64,000 nucleotides of DNA from Cephalotus follicularis (Eukaryota > Streptophyta > Magnoliopsida > Oxalidales > Cephalotaceae): NCBI GenBank assembly GCA_001972305.1, contig BDDD01000977.1, forward strand, positions 159,916-223,915. Reading direction: 5' to 3'. Both the position numbers and the translations under genes were made by a program. The notes under the pieces were generated by a model. It ran no database searches and was not told the DNA's origin. It saw only the letters and a program-made list of their open reading frames with translations. Positions 33,477 to 45,964 of the stretch are shown here, one piece after another. The first letter of the stretch is position 1; each line of letters opens with the position of its first letter.

Positions 33477-34438
33477 TGTTTAGCATAAAAATGTGTTATT
33501 TTTAATGATCTATTTGTTATATTTTTATGGTTAGAATAGACTACTGTGGTTGTGTTTATTTGATTTTCAGGTATTATGTCTATTATTTTGGAATAAGAGA
33601 AAATGGAGGATAAACGCTACTTTTCGAGTTAAAGCGGTTTGAAGACAAATTTTAAGGCTCAGAAGATATTGAATATTGGACTCATTTTGTTCATAAAATT
33701 ATTTGGAGCACTTTTTGTTCTTGGGCCGACTGATTCTAAAGTTCCGATCAAGAGATATTATAAGAAAACAAATATTGAAATACGTAGGGCCCATTGATTA
33801 AATCAGCATGATGTCATCTTCATTAAGTGCAAATTGTGATGCTGCCTTCCGTATTCTTCAAGTCAACATGCGTGCAACATGCATCATACATCATCTCCAT
33901 GTAAGCCAATCAGTAGTCGCCACGCGTCCATCCAGCTATATCTCCATGCCCAGCAACCGAGCGCATCATGCCTCCATGCAATGACCATGCGCCACGAACG
34001 CCTCAGCAACATGCACCATGCGTCTTCAGCTCATGCATTAATGCATCAAACGCTCAGCCCATGCAATGAATCAATTTTCCACGTGCGCCAAGGAAAGGAA
34101 ATAAAAAATTGTCGGTTTTTGATTGTTTTATGCTTAGTATCATAGATTGCTTAAGGTTTCTTTTAGTTTGCATATATAAAGAGAAAGCGGCACCAGTAGA
34201 GCAGGCAGTAGATAGAAAACAGTAGTAGCAGCCGCCTCCCTTCTTCTTTTCTTTTCAGTTTAGTTTTCTTAATGTTTTGTAGCTAATTTATTAAGGTTTT
34301 TGAGTTAGAATAAACCCTAGATTGTTATTGTTTGAATTCTATTAATAAAAATCCTTAAATATTTTATTTGTTCTTCAATTTTTCTGCCTTCATAGACACT
34401 TTATCTGTCTGATTAAAATCCACAAACATCTTGTCGGA
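33477..34438 (+). repeat. 5' LTR of G, first part
   Basis: Collinear with the 3' LTR from 51994 (GTTATTTTTAATGATCTATTTG and onward). Broken by H after TTGTCGG; it continues at 45965. No gene. Confidence 0.88.
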
Positions 34439-35394
34439 TGATATGGGAGAAATATATTTATACTAAGAGGGACACGTGTCTTCCGCGGGTTCAGCCAATT
34501 GTCCAAAGGATCTTGAAGCTCATGAAGAGCCCGGCCGAGGAGCACTTACGTGACAGAGGGTGGCCTCCTCAGCTCCAGAGCCGAGGACCCCTTTTTCTGA
34601 GGAGCCCACGCTGAGGCACCAGTGCCGAGGACCTCCTTCAAGGCACCAGTGCCGAGGACCTTCTCTATCCAAGGAGGTGTCGATCACACACATAGCAGAG
34701 GACGTACCCCGCTGCACAGACGATGAGGACCTTCTCCTCGGCGGTATCCAAAAACACCTCATCCTTGTAGAATGGCAGAGGACCCGGCGTCCTAAGCATA
34801 CGCCGCTGAGGAAGCACTAGAAGCCGAAGACCTTGGAGCGATAGGGAAGCAAGAGTCCCATCACCTCGGAAACAGTACCATGGTTCACCTCCTCGGCAGC
34901 ATTGTTGCAGAGGACCTCCTCTTCGTTTATGGCATAAGTCCATGAGATATGCCTGATTTCCGGGGATTCGCCTTCATCCAAATAAGGAAGTAGTTGTATA
35001 ATGAACTACCAACAAGGAAAGTGGCAACATATTAGGTGGAGATCAAGGGAAATGACCGAGATCCTCGGCATTTCCTTAGGGGACAACTATCACCTCCTCT
35101 TTTCATGCTCAAACAGTTACACTCCTGCACTATAAATACTAGTTCAGCAGTCAGAACAAGGGTCAGCCATTTTTACTCTCAAAGAACCTTGTTTTCTCTG
35201 TGCAAAGGCCTAACTTGAGCGTCGGAGTGTCCCCGAGAGAACATCCTCCTGGACCTTAAACGTGTTTGCTCTTCCGTGCAGGGAAAACATCTACAACCCT
35301 CTACTTTCACCTCGGAGCATCAAGTAGCCTTTCCCAAAAGAAATCAAGCCCTTAAACAAGGGGTACTGTTGTGGGAAGAATTTCTGCATCAACA
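34439..35394 (+). repeat. 5' LTR of H (956 bases)
   Basis: Contains a G-box CACGTG near 34472, a direct repeat AGGCACCAGTGCCGAGGACC (twice, about 34614-34660) and a TATA box. GAGGACC/CCTCGG words are frequent. Confidence 0.9.
35131..35138 (+). promoter_or_regulatory. TATA box of H LTR promoter
   Basis: TATAAATA in CTGCACTATAAATACTAG; identical in the 3' LTR at 45701-45708. It probably marks the U3/R boundary, with transcription starting some 30 bases downstream. Confidence 0.75.
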
Positions 35395-35395
35395 T

Positions 35396-35412
35396 TTGTC
35401 GTAGTCTGTGGG
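35396..35412 (+). promoter_or_regulatory. Primer-binding site of H (mutated)
   Basis: TTGTCGTAGTCTGTGGGAA follows the LTR end at one base; the usual Tat form is TTGGCGCCGTCTGTGGGAA. Three changes are visible, so priming is probably lost. Confidence 0.65.
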
Positions 35413-35439
35413 AAACGCAGCAAAAATCTTTCAACAATC

Positions 35440-37341
35440 ATGCCTCCGAGAAAGAACAACAACCAGCTTAGAGCCATAGGTAGTCAGCAACAGGAGGTTA
35501 CAGCTCCTCTTCTAGAAGCTGTCCAAACGGTGGCCCAAGAACAAGCCCCCGTCACAGGGGAGCAGCTCAATCAACTCCTCCAGGGAATGGAGCGTATCAC
35601 TGATTTGTTGGTCACTACTCTGGACAACCAACAACAGCAAGCCGGACCTATCCCGCAAGTGGTCCGAGGAGTTTCTGGTCCCAGCAGACCATGGGTGGAG
35701 ACACGGCGCCCATGAGGTGCCAGGCGAAACCCGTCAAGGGGAGTCCCACATCCCCCAAGACGGTCATGGGATAATATTCCCCTGGGGAGGAGACTTGAGA
35801 TCAATGCATCTCAGAGGGTAGAATCCTCAACTGCCCGGGATTAGCCCAACGATCCCAAGAGAGCACGTCGTGAACATTACGCCATGGATGTGTATCCTCG
35901 GGAGGAGGTCAGAAGAGAAGAATAGGCACAAGTGCGTTCCAATGCACCGCGCAGAGCTGGTGCAGCCCGAGGAAGCAGGGTCGATCCCACAGCCACAGTG
36001 GCTGGAGGGTCACGTGTCTCTAGCAAGGCTAGGAACATAGAAGACGTGGAGCAAGCAATGAACAGAAAGCTTGCTGAACTGGAAAGAAAGTTCCGAGGAG
36101 GAGAACAGGGGAGGGGACATATGTTTGAGGTGCATAACATCAGCGCCCACCCCTTCACATCTGAGATCATGGCAGAGGGTGTTCCTAGTGGATTTCGCTT
36201 CCCAAGCCTTGACAAATATGACGGGTCCACAGATCCCATCCAACATGTGCGCTCTTACATTCAAGCCATGTGGATGTACCAGGCCTCGGATGCCACGCTC
36301 TGCCGAGGATTCCCAGCTACACTGACTGGAGCTGCCCAGTCGTGGTATTTTACCTTGGCAAAGAATTCGGTGGAGAACTTCGACCAGTTTACGGAACTGT
36401 TCGTAACCAATTTCCTCAACAACACTACGTAGAGGAGGAATTCCACTCACTTGATTAATGTGGTGCAGGGCAAAGATGAGTCGCTGAGAGATTACCTCAC
36501 CAGATTCAACAGGGAGTCTCTCACAGTGAAGGATCTGGAGCCATCCTTTGCTATGGCAGCCTTGAATAACGAGCTGAGGAGTAACTCGTCCTTCACTTTC
36601 TCTCTTCTGAAGAAACTGGCCCAGGACATGGCAGACCTGCTGAGGCGAGCAAAGAGATATGTTAATGCCGAGGAAGAGCTGGCCGCTAGGAAACAAAAGA
36701 CACCCTGGTCAGGCCATCAGGAGGAGAAAGGGGGGCATTCACGAAATGCTCTCGAGAGGAGAGAGAAGAGGAAGGAAAGGCCAGACTTGTCCAAGGAAGA
36801 CCTTAGACATAAACTCTCCAGACAAGAGAGCTCATCCAGAGGAGGGGCACCAATCTCGTCCTACAACCACTTTGCCCCCCTCCTGGACACGCGCACTAGA
36901 ATACTTGCAGTGGAACAAGACAAGGTCCCCATCCAGTGGCCAGAGAAGATGAGGTCACCTGCCGAGAAGAGGAACACAGAAAAATACTGTCGCTACCATC
37001 GTGACAACGGTCACAACACTGAGGAGTGCAGGCAGTTGAAGAATCATATCGAAGATCTGATTCAGAAGGGGCACCTGCGCAAGTATGTTGACAGGGATGA
37101 TCCCCAAGGAAGAAGGGAGCAACGAAGAGAAGAGTCTCCTAGGCAGCAAGAGGAGCAGCAACAGCAAGAACCCAGAGGTGTCATCCATACCATATCTGGG
37201 GGGGTCACGTCTGGTGGCGACCACAAAACTGTGAGAAAAGCCTACGGGAGACAGTCCCTTGCTGTGCAACAAGTCCATCACAGCAAAAGGCTGAGAACAG
37301 GTGGAGACGAGGAGGCGATCCTTCTTGGAGGCGGACTATGA
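35440..37341 (+). pseudogene. gag: Tat element H gag (four stops, one late frameshift)
   Basis: One frame runs from ATG 35440 (MPPRKNNNQLRAIG) to 37341 with stops at 35713 (TGA), 35842 (TAG), 35923 (TAG) and 36430 (TAG). Gln-rich N-terminus; capsid region from about 36170 (FPSLDKYDGSTDPIQHVRSY, AAQSWYFTLAKNS, DYLTRFNRESL); Arg/Lys/Glu-rich spacer; zinc knuckle CRYHRDNGHNTEEC at about 36988-37029; basic, Gln-rich tail. It would be the coat protein binding element RNA. Near 37300 the frame shifts by one base into the protease frame, probably a small indel in an element that normally uses one continuous frame. Confidence 0.88.
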
Positions 37342-40300
37342 GGGAGCACGACTCCCTCATGATGACCCAGTGGTGGTAACTCTCCAAGTGGCTCTCTTCA
37401 CTATGAATAGGATTCTCATTGACAGTGGCAGCTCGGCTGATATCCTATACAAACATGCATTCGATCAGCTGAGGATACCGGCAGACCAGCTCAAGCCTGT
37501 AAAGACCCCACTGGTCAGCTTCGCAGGTGAGATGGTCCATCCTCTGGGATCTATCGACCTGTCCGTGGTTGCAGGCACAGCCCCACGTCAAACCCAGGTA
37601 GAGATGACATTCCTGGTGGTTGATACCCCAAGCCCGTATAATGCAATAATAGGGTGACCAGGACCCAACCTATTGGAGGCGATAGTGTCTACGAGACACT
37701 TATTGATGAAGTTCCCCATGAGGTTTGGCATGGGAGAGGTCTGAGGAGATCAACATGTAGCGAGGCAGTGCTACAAAACTGCCATCATGGACAAGGGGAA
37801 GGACAAGGTGCTTACTATAGCAAACGTAGAGCTCAGGGGAGACATGGAACCTGAGCGTCCCCAGCCTATTGAGGATGTGGTCCAAGTGCCCTTGCATGAG
37901 GGCAACACTGAACAAGTTTTCCAAGTTGGCTCACAGCTTGGGGAGGTGAAGAAGGGGGAATTAATAACATTCCTCCGAAGTAACAAAGACGTGTTTGCCT
38001 GGTCGGCAGAGGAGGTCCCCAGGATCAGTCCCAATGTCATGGTTCACAAGCTAAGCGTGAACCCAACGAGGCCTCCGACCAGGCAAAAGAAGAGGAACTT
38101 TCCCCCAGAGAGGCAACAGGCAATAGCAGAGGAGGTGAGCAAGCTATTGCAGGCGGGGTTCATAAGGGAAGTGCACTACTGAGACTGGCTGGCGAACCCA
38201 GTGCTAGTCAAAAAAGTAAATGGCAAGTGGAGGATGTGTATCGACTTCACCAACCTCAACAAAGCTTGCCTAAAGGATCACTTCCCTCTTCCAAAGATAG
38301 ATCAGTTGGTAGACGCGACCTCGGGCTACAGAATGTTGAGATTCTTGGATGCCTACTCGAGATACAATCAAATTCCCATGTACGGGCCCTACGAGAACAA
38401 GACAGCTTTCATCATGGACCGAGGAATGTATTGTTATAGGGTTATGCCCTTCGGCCTGAAGAATGCTGGGGCCACCTACCAACGTCTGGTGAATAAAATT
38501 TTTGAGCCTCAGATTGGAAAAAATATGGAGGTATACATCGACGACATGCTCGTCAAGACCCCAGCCAGGGGCCCCCACATAAAGGACTTTGAGGAAACAT
38601 TTGAGGTGCTGAGGAGATACAACATGAAACTCAATCCATCCAAGTGTACATTTGGGGTCACCTCTGGCAAGTTCCTCGGATTTACGGTCTCCAGCAGAGG
38701 AATAGAGGCCAATCCGGAGAAGATTTCAGTGATTCAATACATGAGGCCTCCTCAAACCATCAGGGACATGCAGAGATTAAATGGGAAAATAACAGCCCTG
38801 AGCAGGTTTGTATCGAAATCAGCAGAAAAATGCCTTCCTTTCTTCAAAATACTTGGGGATCCCAAGGGGTTTTCTTGGTCTGATGACTGTCAAGAAGCCT
38901 TCAACAAGTTGAAGGAATACCTGGCTTCCCCTCCTCTGATCTCAAAACCTAAGGATGGGGAAGACTTGTATTTGTACCTTGCGGCCACCTCGGGCGCAGT
39001 GAGTGCGGTGCTAGTCAGAGAAGAGAAAAAAGTTCAAAAGCTGGTGTACTATGTGAGCAAGGCTTTGAATGATGCTGAAGGAAGGTACCCTGAGGTAGAG
39101 AAATTTGCATATGCATTGATCATCTCGGCCCAAAAACTGAGGCCATATTTCCAAGCCCATACAATCAAGGTTCTGGCTGACAAACCGCTTAAATAAGTTC
39201 TCGCAAAACCTGACACCTCAGGCAGATTAATCAAGTGGTCAGTCGAGCTAGGCGAGTATGATGTGAAGTTCGAAGCCAGACCAGCAATTAAATCACAGGT
39301 ACTAGCCGACTTTGTTGGAGATAATACACCTACGGAGTGTATGGAGGAGAACCCTTCCGAGAGCGAGAAGGGGATATGGAAATTGTCAGTGGATGGGTCT
39401 TCCTGCATCACTAGCAGTGGAGCGGGGTTGGTATTGACAAGCCCAAATGGTTGGACATTGAAGTATGCTCTGAGGTTCAAATTTAAAGCTACAAACAACG
39501 AAGCTGAGTGGGAAGCTCTGATAGCTGGGCTGACGATCGCAAAGCACTTGGAGGTGCAGAAGATAGAGGCCTCCAGTGATTATCAGCTAGTGGTTGGTCT
39601 AGCAAATGGAGAGTATGAGGCCCGAGAAGACACAATGCTGAAATACTTGTCCCATTTTCAGAGTATCAAGTCAGCTTTTAAGCTCCTAAAAGTTTTAAAA
39701 GTACCCAGAGCCGAGAACGCCCAAGCAGACTAGTTATCAAAACTAGCAACGGCGGAGGAGCTAGAGAGAAGTCAAACCGTGCTAGTAGACTACCTGGATA
39801 GGCCTACCATCTCTGAAGCAGATATGATGGACATAGATGTACCCCAGGAGCCAAACTGGATGACTCCCTTTGTTAATTGGCTGATGAATGGAATCTTACC
39901 CGAGGACCCCGCGGAGGCGAGGAAGCTGGTCTACAGAGCAAACAGATTCCAACTCTAAGATGGGATCCTCTACAAAAGGTCTTTCTCTTTTCCTTGGCTA
40001 AGGTGCATCACCGCCCTAGAGGCCGATTACGCTCTGAGGGAGGTCCATGAAGGAATTTGTGGCAACTACATAGGGGGCAGATCGTTATCTCATAAGCTAT
40101 TGAGGAAAGGATACTACTGGCCGACTATGTATCAAGATGCTATAGACCTAGTGAGGAAGTGTGACAAGTGCCAGAGGAACGCAAACATAAGCAGAAGACC
40201 TTCTCAACCTTTGACGTCTATCACAGCCCCGTGGCCCTTTGCACAATGGGGAATGGACTTCGTCGGACCATTACCTATGGAGACAGGCCAAAGGAAGTTC

Positions 40301-41092
40301 CTCATTATAACAGTAAATTATTTCACTATGTGGGTGGAAGCCGAACCTCTTGCCACAATTATAGAGAAGAACACGGAGAGCTTCGTATGGAAGTCAATCA
40401 TCTGCAGATTCGAAGTCCCGAGGACAATTGTCATAGACAATGGAAAGCAGTTTGATTGCCAAGCCTTCCGTGACTTTTGCAAAGAGTGGAGGATAGAACA
40501 CATGCTTGCCTCAGTAGCCTACCCCAAAAGCAATGGACAAGCCTAGGTGATCAATAGAGAAATCATCTCAGGCTTGAAGAAGTGCTTAGAAGATAGCAAA
40601 GGAACATGGACGGAGGAGCTACCAAGCATTTTATGGGCATACAGAACAACTCCTCGGACTACAACCGGTGAATCCCCATACAGTCTATGTTTCAGGACAG
40701 AGGCTATGATACCAGTGGAGATTGGAGTATAATCCCCAAGAGTTGTACATTTCACTGAAGACAATAATGAAGAAGGTCTCAGATGCATCCTCGATCTAGT
40801 GGAAGAACTAAGAGATAAGGCTGCGATCAGAGTTTCAGCCTACCAGCAGAGGGTGAGCCGCTACTATAACAAAAGGGTAAGCCCCAGACCACTAAGACAA
40901 GGAGATCTAGTCCTTCGCAACTCAGTCGTCGCAGACCCCACCGGTACCAGAGGAAAACTTGCCCCTGCCTGGGAAGGACCATTCAAGATCAAGAGGGTCC
41001 TCCGCCCAAGAACATTCAAACTTGAAACTTTGGGGGGTAGGGAGATTTCCAGAGCTTGGAATGTCAAGAATCTGAGGAAGTATTATCAATAA
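37301..41092 (+). pseudogene. pol: Tat element H pol: protease, RT, RNase H, second RNase H, integrase
   Basis: A single frame of about 1,264 codons without any frameshift, closed only by eight stops: 37655 TGA, 37742 TGA, 38180 TGA, 39194 TAA, 39731 TAG, 39956 TAA, 40544 TAG, 40730 TAA. Domains: protease (DSGSSADILY, about 37422); RT (KWRMCIDFTNLNKAC, MPFGLKNAGATY, catalytic YIDDMLVKT at about 38535); RNase H (YYVSKALNDAEGRYPEVEK at about 39050); archaeal-like RNase H (LSVDGSSCITSSGAG at about 39385, NNEAEWEALIAGL); integrase (CDKCQRNAN finger, first Asp WGMDFVGPLP, second VIDNGKQF, then NGQA-stop) and a C-terminal domain (WEGPFKIKRV, AWNVKNLRKYYQ) ending at 41090-41092. The TAG at 40544 stands where the catalytic Glu normally is. 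Most stops are one transition from CGA or CAA. Confidence 0.92.
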
Positions 41093-41928
41093 ATGTAAGT
41101 TGTACAAACTCAGATATCAATGAAAGAATTTTTCTTTCAAAACTTGTGTTCCATACTATAGTTTCAAGTTTCCAAGGGACCGGAGGTCCAATGTTCACGT
41201 CCTCAAACCTCTGAACAACCACCGATCAACTCCCTCAGTTTTTACCCTAAGTATGCTTAACCCCCCAAAAAAGAAAGCCAAGAGAACCCGAGGTCTCGGA
41301 CTGACTAAAGCCTCCTTCCGAGGAGCACCCTAAAGCCTCTTGCTGAGGATCATCCGAAGACTTCAAAGGAAGCACTAAGACTCCCCAGGGAGCAAACTCT
41401 GATTGGAAATACCATTGGAACTTGTCCAACCAGACCTAAAATCATTACTTGAAAGGCGAAACCATGGGAACTCACAATGATCAAGCTCATCGGACTAAGC
41501 ACTTTAATATAAGTGTCCCTATGTGGACTGCAAGCTCAGCCGACCTGTCCTAAGAAACCTAATAGGTCAGACGATACTCCACTCAGCAAACCCATAGGAA
41601 CTTGTCCGAGGAGACCAAGAACTTAGTCTGTAAATGCAATAGAATCTATGAAGACAAGTTATAATTACTTAAGCACTTTTGGGATGGGGTGTCCCACGAG
41701 GACCACTAAACTTAAGTGTTCTTTTCTTCGAGAAGTCAGTAACTAAGACAGAGTTAGATTTCCTAAGGGAATTGTTAGCATATACATACACGCAGAGGTC
41801 AACCACACAATGTAGAAAGTTAATCAAAAGCAAAATCAGAGAATGCAAAAAAGTTTTTCTTTATTTATAGAGAAAAGGAATTACAAGTTCGTTGAAAGAC
41901 TATTACACGATAAAAAACAAATGAACAA
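41093..41928 (+). other. 3' region of H between pol and the antisense gene
   Basis: Noncoding in both directions as far as I can see. Contains several CTCCGAGG/GAGGACC words like those of the LTR. On the minus strand it would be the 3' untranslated part of the antisense gene. Confidence 0.6.
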
Positions 41929-44392
41929 CTAGGGCTCAGGGGGATCTTCATGCTCGGGTGAAGGAGCGAAGAAGGCTTCAACATATGGTAGAGGAGGAGC
42001 CTCAAACCCAGAAAAGGGGTCCACAGGAGCCTCAAACCCAGAAGGGGGGTCAACTGGAGCCGATGGAGGAGGAACAACAGGGGGGTCTAGTGCAGGGTCC
42101 GAGGTCAGAGTAGGATCAGCAGGAAGAATAACCAAGTCTGGTGAACCTGGAATTGAAAGCTCATCCACCATGGCAGACGAGACTCCCTCCTCTAATTCAA
42201 GACGTAGCTTCTCTTCCTCCGCATCAATTCCTTCTGGATAGAAGTCGAATGTCTTGGCAGAGGGACCGTACACCACTCCATCCAGTGGGACGTCAGGACG
42301 CAGGGAAGAGACCCAGTTTCTGCAGGCATAGAAGCCCTGACGGAAGTACTCGGCTGCTTCCTTAAACACTGCATCCTCGAACTCGTCCGAGGCTTTGAAC
42401 TCCTCCACGGAGGACCTCATCAGCTCCTTGAACTCCTCTGAGGTTTTGAAGTCTGCCATGACCTTGTGCCGTTCCCTCCTCAGCTGTTCCTAATCCTTCC
42501 TCTGTTGGCGATCAAGCTTTCCCTCCAGGTCAAGGCACTTCTTCCTGGTGTGTTCCAGCTCTGCCTCCAGCTCCTTCCTGTCAAGCCTCTCCTCGTCCAA
42601 ATCCTCAACTGCTTGCTTCTTCTCCTCAACCAAGGACTCATGAACTTTGAGAACCTCATTCAGTTGAGCTTGGGCTGAGCGGGCGGTCTCCTCCAATGTA
42701 TCCATCCTCGCCCTTAGCTCCCTATCCCTGGCCACTACGGCAGAGAAGTTGTCCACCAGCAGTTGAGTGTTGTTCAGAGCCTGTCAGAGGAGCATATATG
42801 TCAGTAACTGTGAAGAGCAAAGACATAAGAAAAACCAAGGCAACAGGGAAAAAGATCGCGTACCCTCAAGTTGCTCCGCAGACACTGGGTTACCAACTGC
42901 TCATTGGACCATTTCTCCCTCGCTTCCATCTCCAAGGGGAAGAAGACCAGACGACTGACCGCCTGGGGGACCCCGGGAGCATTCAGGTGCAGCTTGGTGA
43001 AGTCCATGTCCTCAAACTTGTTCAGCAAGTCCTCTGACTCCCGAGTTGGAGGTATGATGATTGGATCCTGCGAACTTGCTCCAAGGGCAGTGACGTCCTC
43101 GACCTCCTTCCCCTTTTTGGCTCCCTCGACACCTTTCCCCTTCCTGCTCCTCTACATCAGAGGAATGTGCTCGTCAGCGGGGGAGGTTTCGTCTACAATC
43201 CTCTTTCCTGCCTCCTTCCTCTTCTCAGCAGCAGCAGCAGGCATCCGAACGGGTGGAGGGGTCTTGGTCTGTGACCTTGACACCTCGGCTACGGTGGTCT
43301 TCCCCTTCGGCTTTGGCCCACCTGCAGCAGGGGTCTTCCTCTTGTCGGTAGCCTTCATGATGGCAGAGAAGTCATGGCGAGGAGCCATAGCTGAAAGGAG
43401 ACATAAAGATCAGGGTGAAAGATTCGAAATATAAGAAAATTGAGAATAATGCTAAATTGAGGAGTGGAGGAGACAAAGGCTTTATACAGCTTTCCTCTGA
43501 CACTGGGAGCAAGGGACAATCTTGATCTCCCTCTCCCTCTGAGATATCCTTCTCGGCTCCATCCGAACGAGATCCTTGTCCGAGGGCCACGCTTAGCCCA
43601 GCTTGGAGCAGACGATCCTCACGAACGGTGGAGTTCACATCCTCTGGCTCAAGGGCCAGGAGTTTATTGAAGCTGACCTTCTCCGCCGAGGTCAGGCGTG
43701 ATCTCCTGTTTAGAGATGTCGTGTCCAGAGAATCGCACCAGGGAGAGGGAGTGAACCCTTTGAAGTCCTTTATCAAAAAATACCTCTTCCTCCAGTTTTT
43801 TTATAGACTTGGTACGGTTGAGGAGAAGTTTTTTCACCCCAGAACGAGATTTGAAAAAATACCCACTTTTTTTGGGCGTGGCCGAGAGGACGTCGAACTC
43901 TTTGAAAAGGTTCACTATCGCGTCCACCTCTGACTCTATACACTTGACGAGGTAGCCGGTTATGAAGCTCCAAGACTGGGGCTGAAGAAGTGAGGGATGA
44001 GGATTAAAATTTTCTAATATCGAGATGGCGAAGGAGAGAATTGGAACCCTCAAACCATGAGAGAGTGCCCCTTCGAAGATCACAAAAAGACCTTCTCTAC
44101 TCATAGTAACCATCTGAGGATCCGAGGGAAGGCAGTACGTTAACCCAAGAGGAAAGTTATACCACTCATAGAGTTTTTTCACCTCAACACGGCTGAGGGT
44201 GCTTACATCAAAACAACTTTCAGAAGAAGGGGGATTAGCGCCGGCGATGGGTGCAGCAGGGTCACCCACCGTAGCCCCTAGGCTACCTTCAGCAGCAAGT
44301 GGTCTCTCGGCGTTGGGAACCACCATGGCCAATGGCTCGACTTCTAGGGGAGAAGGAGAAGAAGACCCACTTGATTGTTCTTGACCAGCCAT
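41929..44392 (-). pseudogene. Antisense multi-exon gene of H (gypsy-type transposon domain, coiled coil)
   Basis: Minus-strand gene convergent to pol. Exon 1 starts at ATG 44392 (MAGQEQSSGSSS) and carries the plant 'putative gypsy type transposon' domain (VKKLYEWYNFPLG, LFVIFEGALSHGLRVPI, YFFKSRSG, DFKGFTPSPW); an extra A in a run near 43800 shifts the frame. A GT...AG intron runs from about 43490 to 43391. Exon 2 (43390-42855) is Lys/Pro-rich and has an in-frame TAG at about 43150. A second GT...AG intron (about 42850-42785). Exon 3 gives a strong coiled coil (LEETARSAQAQLNEVLKVHE, EELEHTRKK-type heptads, 42756-42490), a TAG at about 42489, then an acidic, Pro-rich C-terminus ending at 41929. 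Antisense ORFs of this type are known from Tat elements; their function is not established. Exon ends are my reading of splice consensus and are approximate. Confidence 0.75.
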
Positions 44393-44595
44393 TAGCTTAA
44401 AACGAGGAAGAAGAAACTGCTAAAGAAATCTGAGAATGACTTAGAACGGCAAGAAGATGACAGGAACTTACCAAGAATTTTGATGAAGAGTGATGAGATA
44501 GGGTTCCGAAAGCACAGCAAACTTAGAAGGCTCTCAACGGTGATGTAAGTACTGAAGATTGAAGGAGCGAAAGGTTTGCTTAGAGAAGAATACCA

Positions 44596-44604
44596 CCTTT
44601 TATA
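44596..44604 (-). promoter_or_regulatory. TATA box for the antisense gene of H
   Basis: Minus strand reads CTATAAAAGG about 205 bases upstream of the antisense ATG. Nothing else on the minus strand would use it. The rest of 44393-45009 shows no gene. Confidence 0.6.
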
Positions 44605-44984
44605 GACATATAGCTCGGATCCTGACCGTCCACCTCACACAGATCCAACGGCTATGGAACGGACCATCAAATCAGACGTGGGAAACGAAGAGACAGAGGT
44701 GGGAAACGCTCAGTTAATGCCACATGTAAATTGCGTTCAATACGCAACTTCAATGCTAATAATTACGGCCCGTGACACGAGGCCCGTTAGCAGAAATATT
44801 TACAGACCAGAGGGTAGGTTTTAATCCTCTGCTCAGGCAGACTATGTTTTGTGTCAGAGGATCGCCAAAAGTGATACTTTCAACCTCGGTCATTTGCACA
44901 AGGAAAAGCTAGCTTAAAACTCTGCAGAGGAGACCAGCCCGGGTCACGACTCCCAGCTATGATCCTCCTCCTCTGACCGCAGTC

Positions 44985-45009
44985 AGAGAAGAAGGACCAG
45001 GGGGGCCGA
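44985..45009 (+). promoter_or_regulatory. Polypurine tract of H
   Basis: AGAGAAGAAGGACCAGGGGG then GCCGA and the 3' LTR start TGATATGGGAG. Confidence 0.75.
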
Positions 45010-45964
45010 TGATATGGGAGAAATCTATTTATACTAAGAGGGTCACGTGTCTTCCGCGGGTTCAGCCAATTGTCCAAAGGATCTTGAAGCTCATGAAGAG
45101 CCTGGCCGAGGAGCACTTACGTGACGGAGGGCATCCTCCTCGACTCCAGAGTCAAGGACCCCTTTTCCTGAGGAGCCCACGCTGAGGCACCAGTGCCGAG
45201 GACCTCCTTCAAGGCACCAGTGCCGAGGACCTTCTCTATCCGAGGAGGTGTCGATCACACATAGCAGAGGACATACCCCGCTTCACAGACACCGAGGACC
45301 TTCTCCTCGGTGGTATCCAAAAAGACCTCATCCTATGCAGAGTGGCAGAGGACCCGCCGTCCTAAGCATGCACCACTGAGGAAGCACCAGAAGCTAAAGA
45401 CCTTGGAGCGAAAGGGAAGCAAGAGTCCCATCACCTCGACAACAGTACCATGGTTCACCTCCTCTGCAGTCTTGTTGCAAAGGACCTCCTCTTCATTTAT
45501 GGCATAAGTCCATGAGATCTGCGTGATTTCTGGGGATTCGCCTTCATCCAAGTAAGGAAGTAGTTGTATAATGAACTACCAACAAGGAAAGTGGCAACAT
45601 ATTAGGCGAAGATCAAGGGAAATGACCGAGATCCTCGGCATTTCCTTAGGGGACAACTATCACCTCCTCTTTTCACGCTCAAACAGTTACACTCCTGCAC
45701 TATAAATACTAGTTCAGCAGTCAGAACAAGGGTCAGCCATTTTTACTCTCAAAGAACCTTGTTTTCTCTGTGCAAAGGCCTAACTTGAGCGTCGGAGTGT
45801 CCTCGGGAAAACATCCTCCTGGACCTTCAACGTGTTTGTTCTTCCGTGCAAGGAAAACATCTACAACCCTCTTCTTTCACCTCGGAGCATCAAGTAGCGT
45901 TTCCCAAAACAAATCAAGCCCTTACACGAGGGGTACTATTGTGGGAAGAATTTCTGCATCAACA
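45010..45964 (+). repeat. 3' LTR of H (955 bases)
   Basis: Near-identical partner of 34439-35394, including the AGGCACCAGTGCCGAGGACC direct repeat and the TATAAATA box at 45701. Ends GCATCAACA before the target duplication. Confidence 0.92.

Larger units (their letters stand above)
34439..45964 (+). mobile_element. Tat-lineage element H, nearly full length, with antisense gene
   Basis: LTRs 34439-35394 and 45010-45964 begin TGATATGGGAG and end GCATCAACA. They differ at about 4 of the first 120 bases by eye, so the insertion is fairly recent. Target duplication TCGGA/TCGGT (34434-34438 and 45965-45969); the intact G LTR has TCGGT. Order: primer site, gag, protease, RT, RNase H, second RNase H, integrase, then a long 3' region with an antisense gene and the PPT. 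All coding frames hold stops, but almost no frameshifts. Confidence 0.92.

Noticed and set aside
36010..36696. 228-codon minus-strand frame across H gag
   Set aside because: It lies opposite a clearly recognisable gag with capsid motifs; no signature of its own.
42466..43434. Plus-strand frames of 70-187 codons in the 3' part of H
   Set aside because: They are shadows of the antisense exons; the minus strand shows the domain, splice sites and coiled coil.
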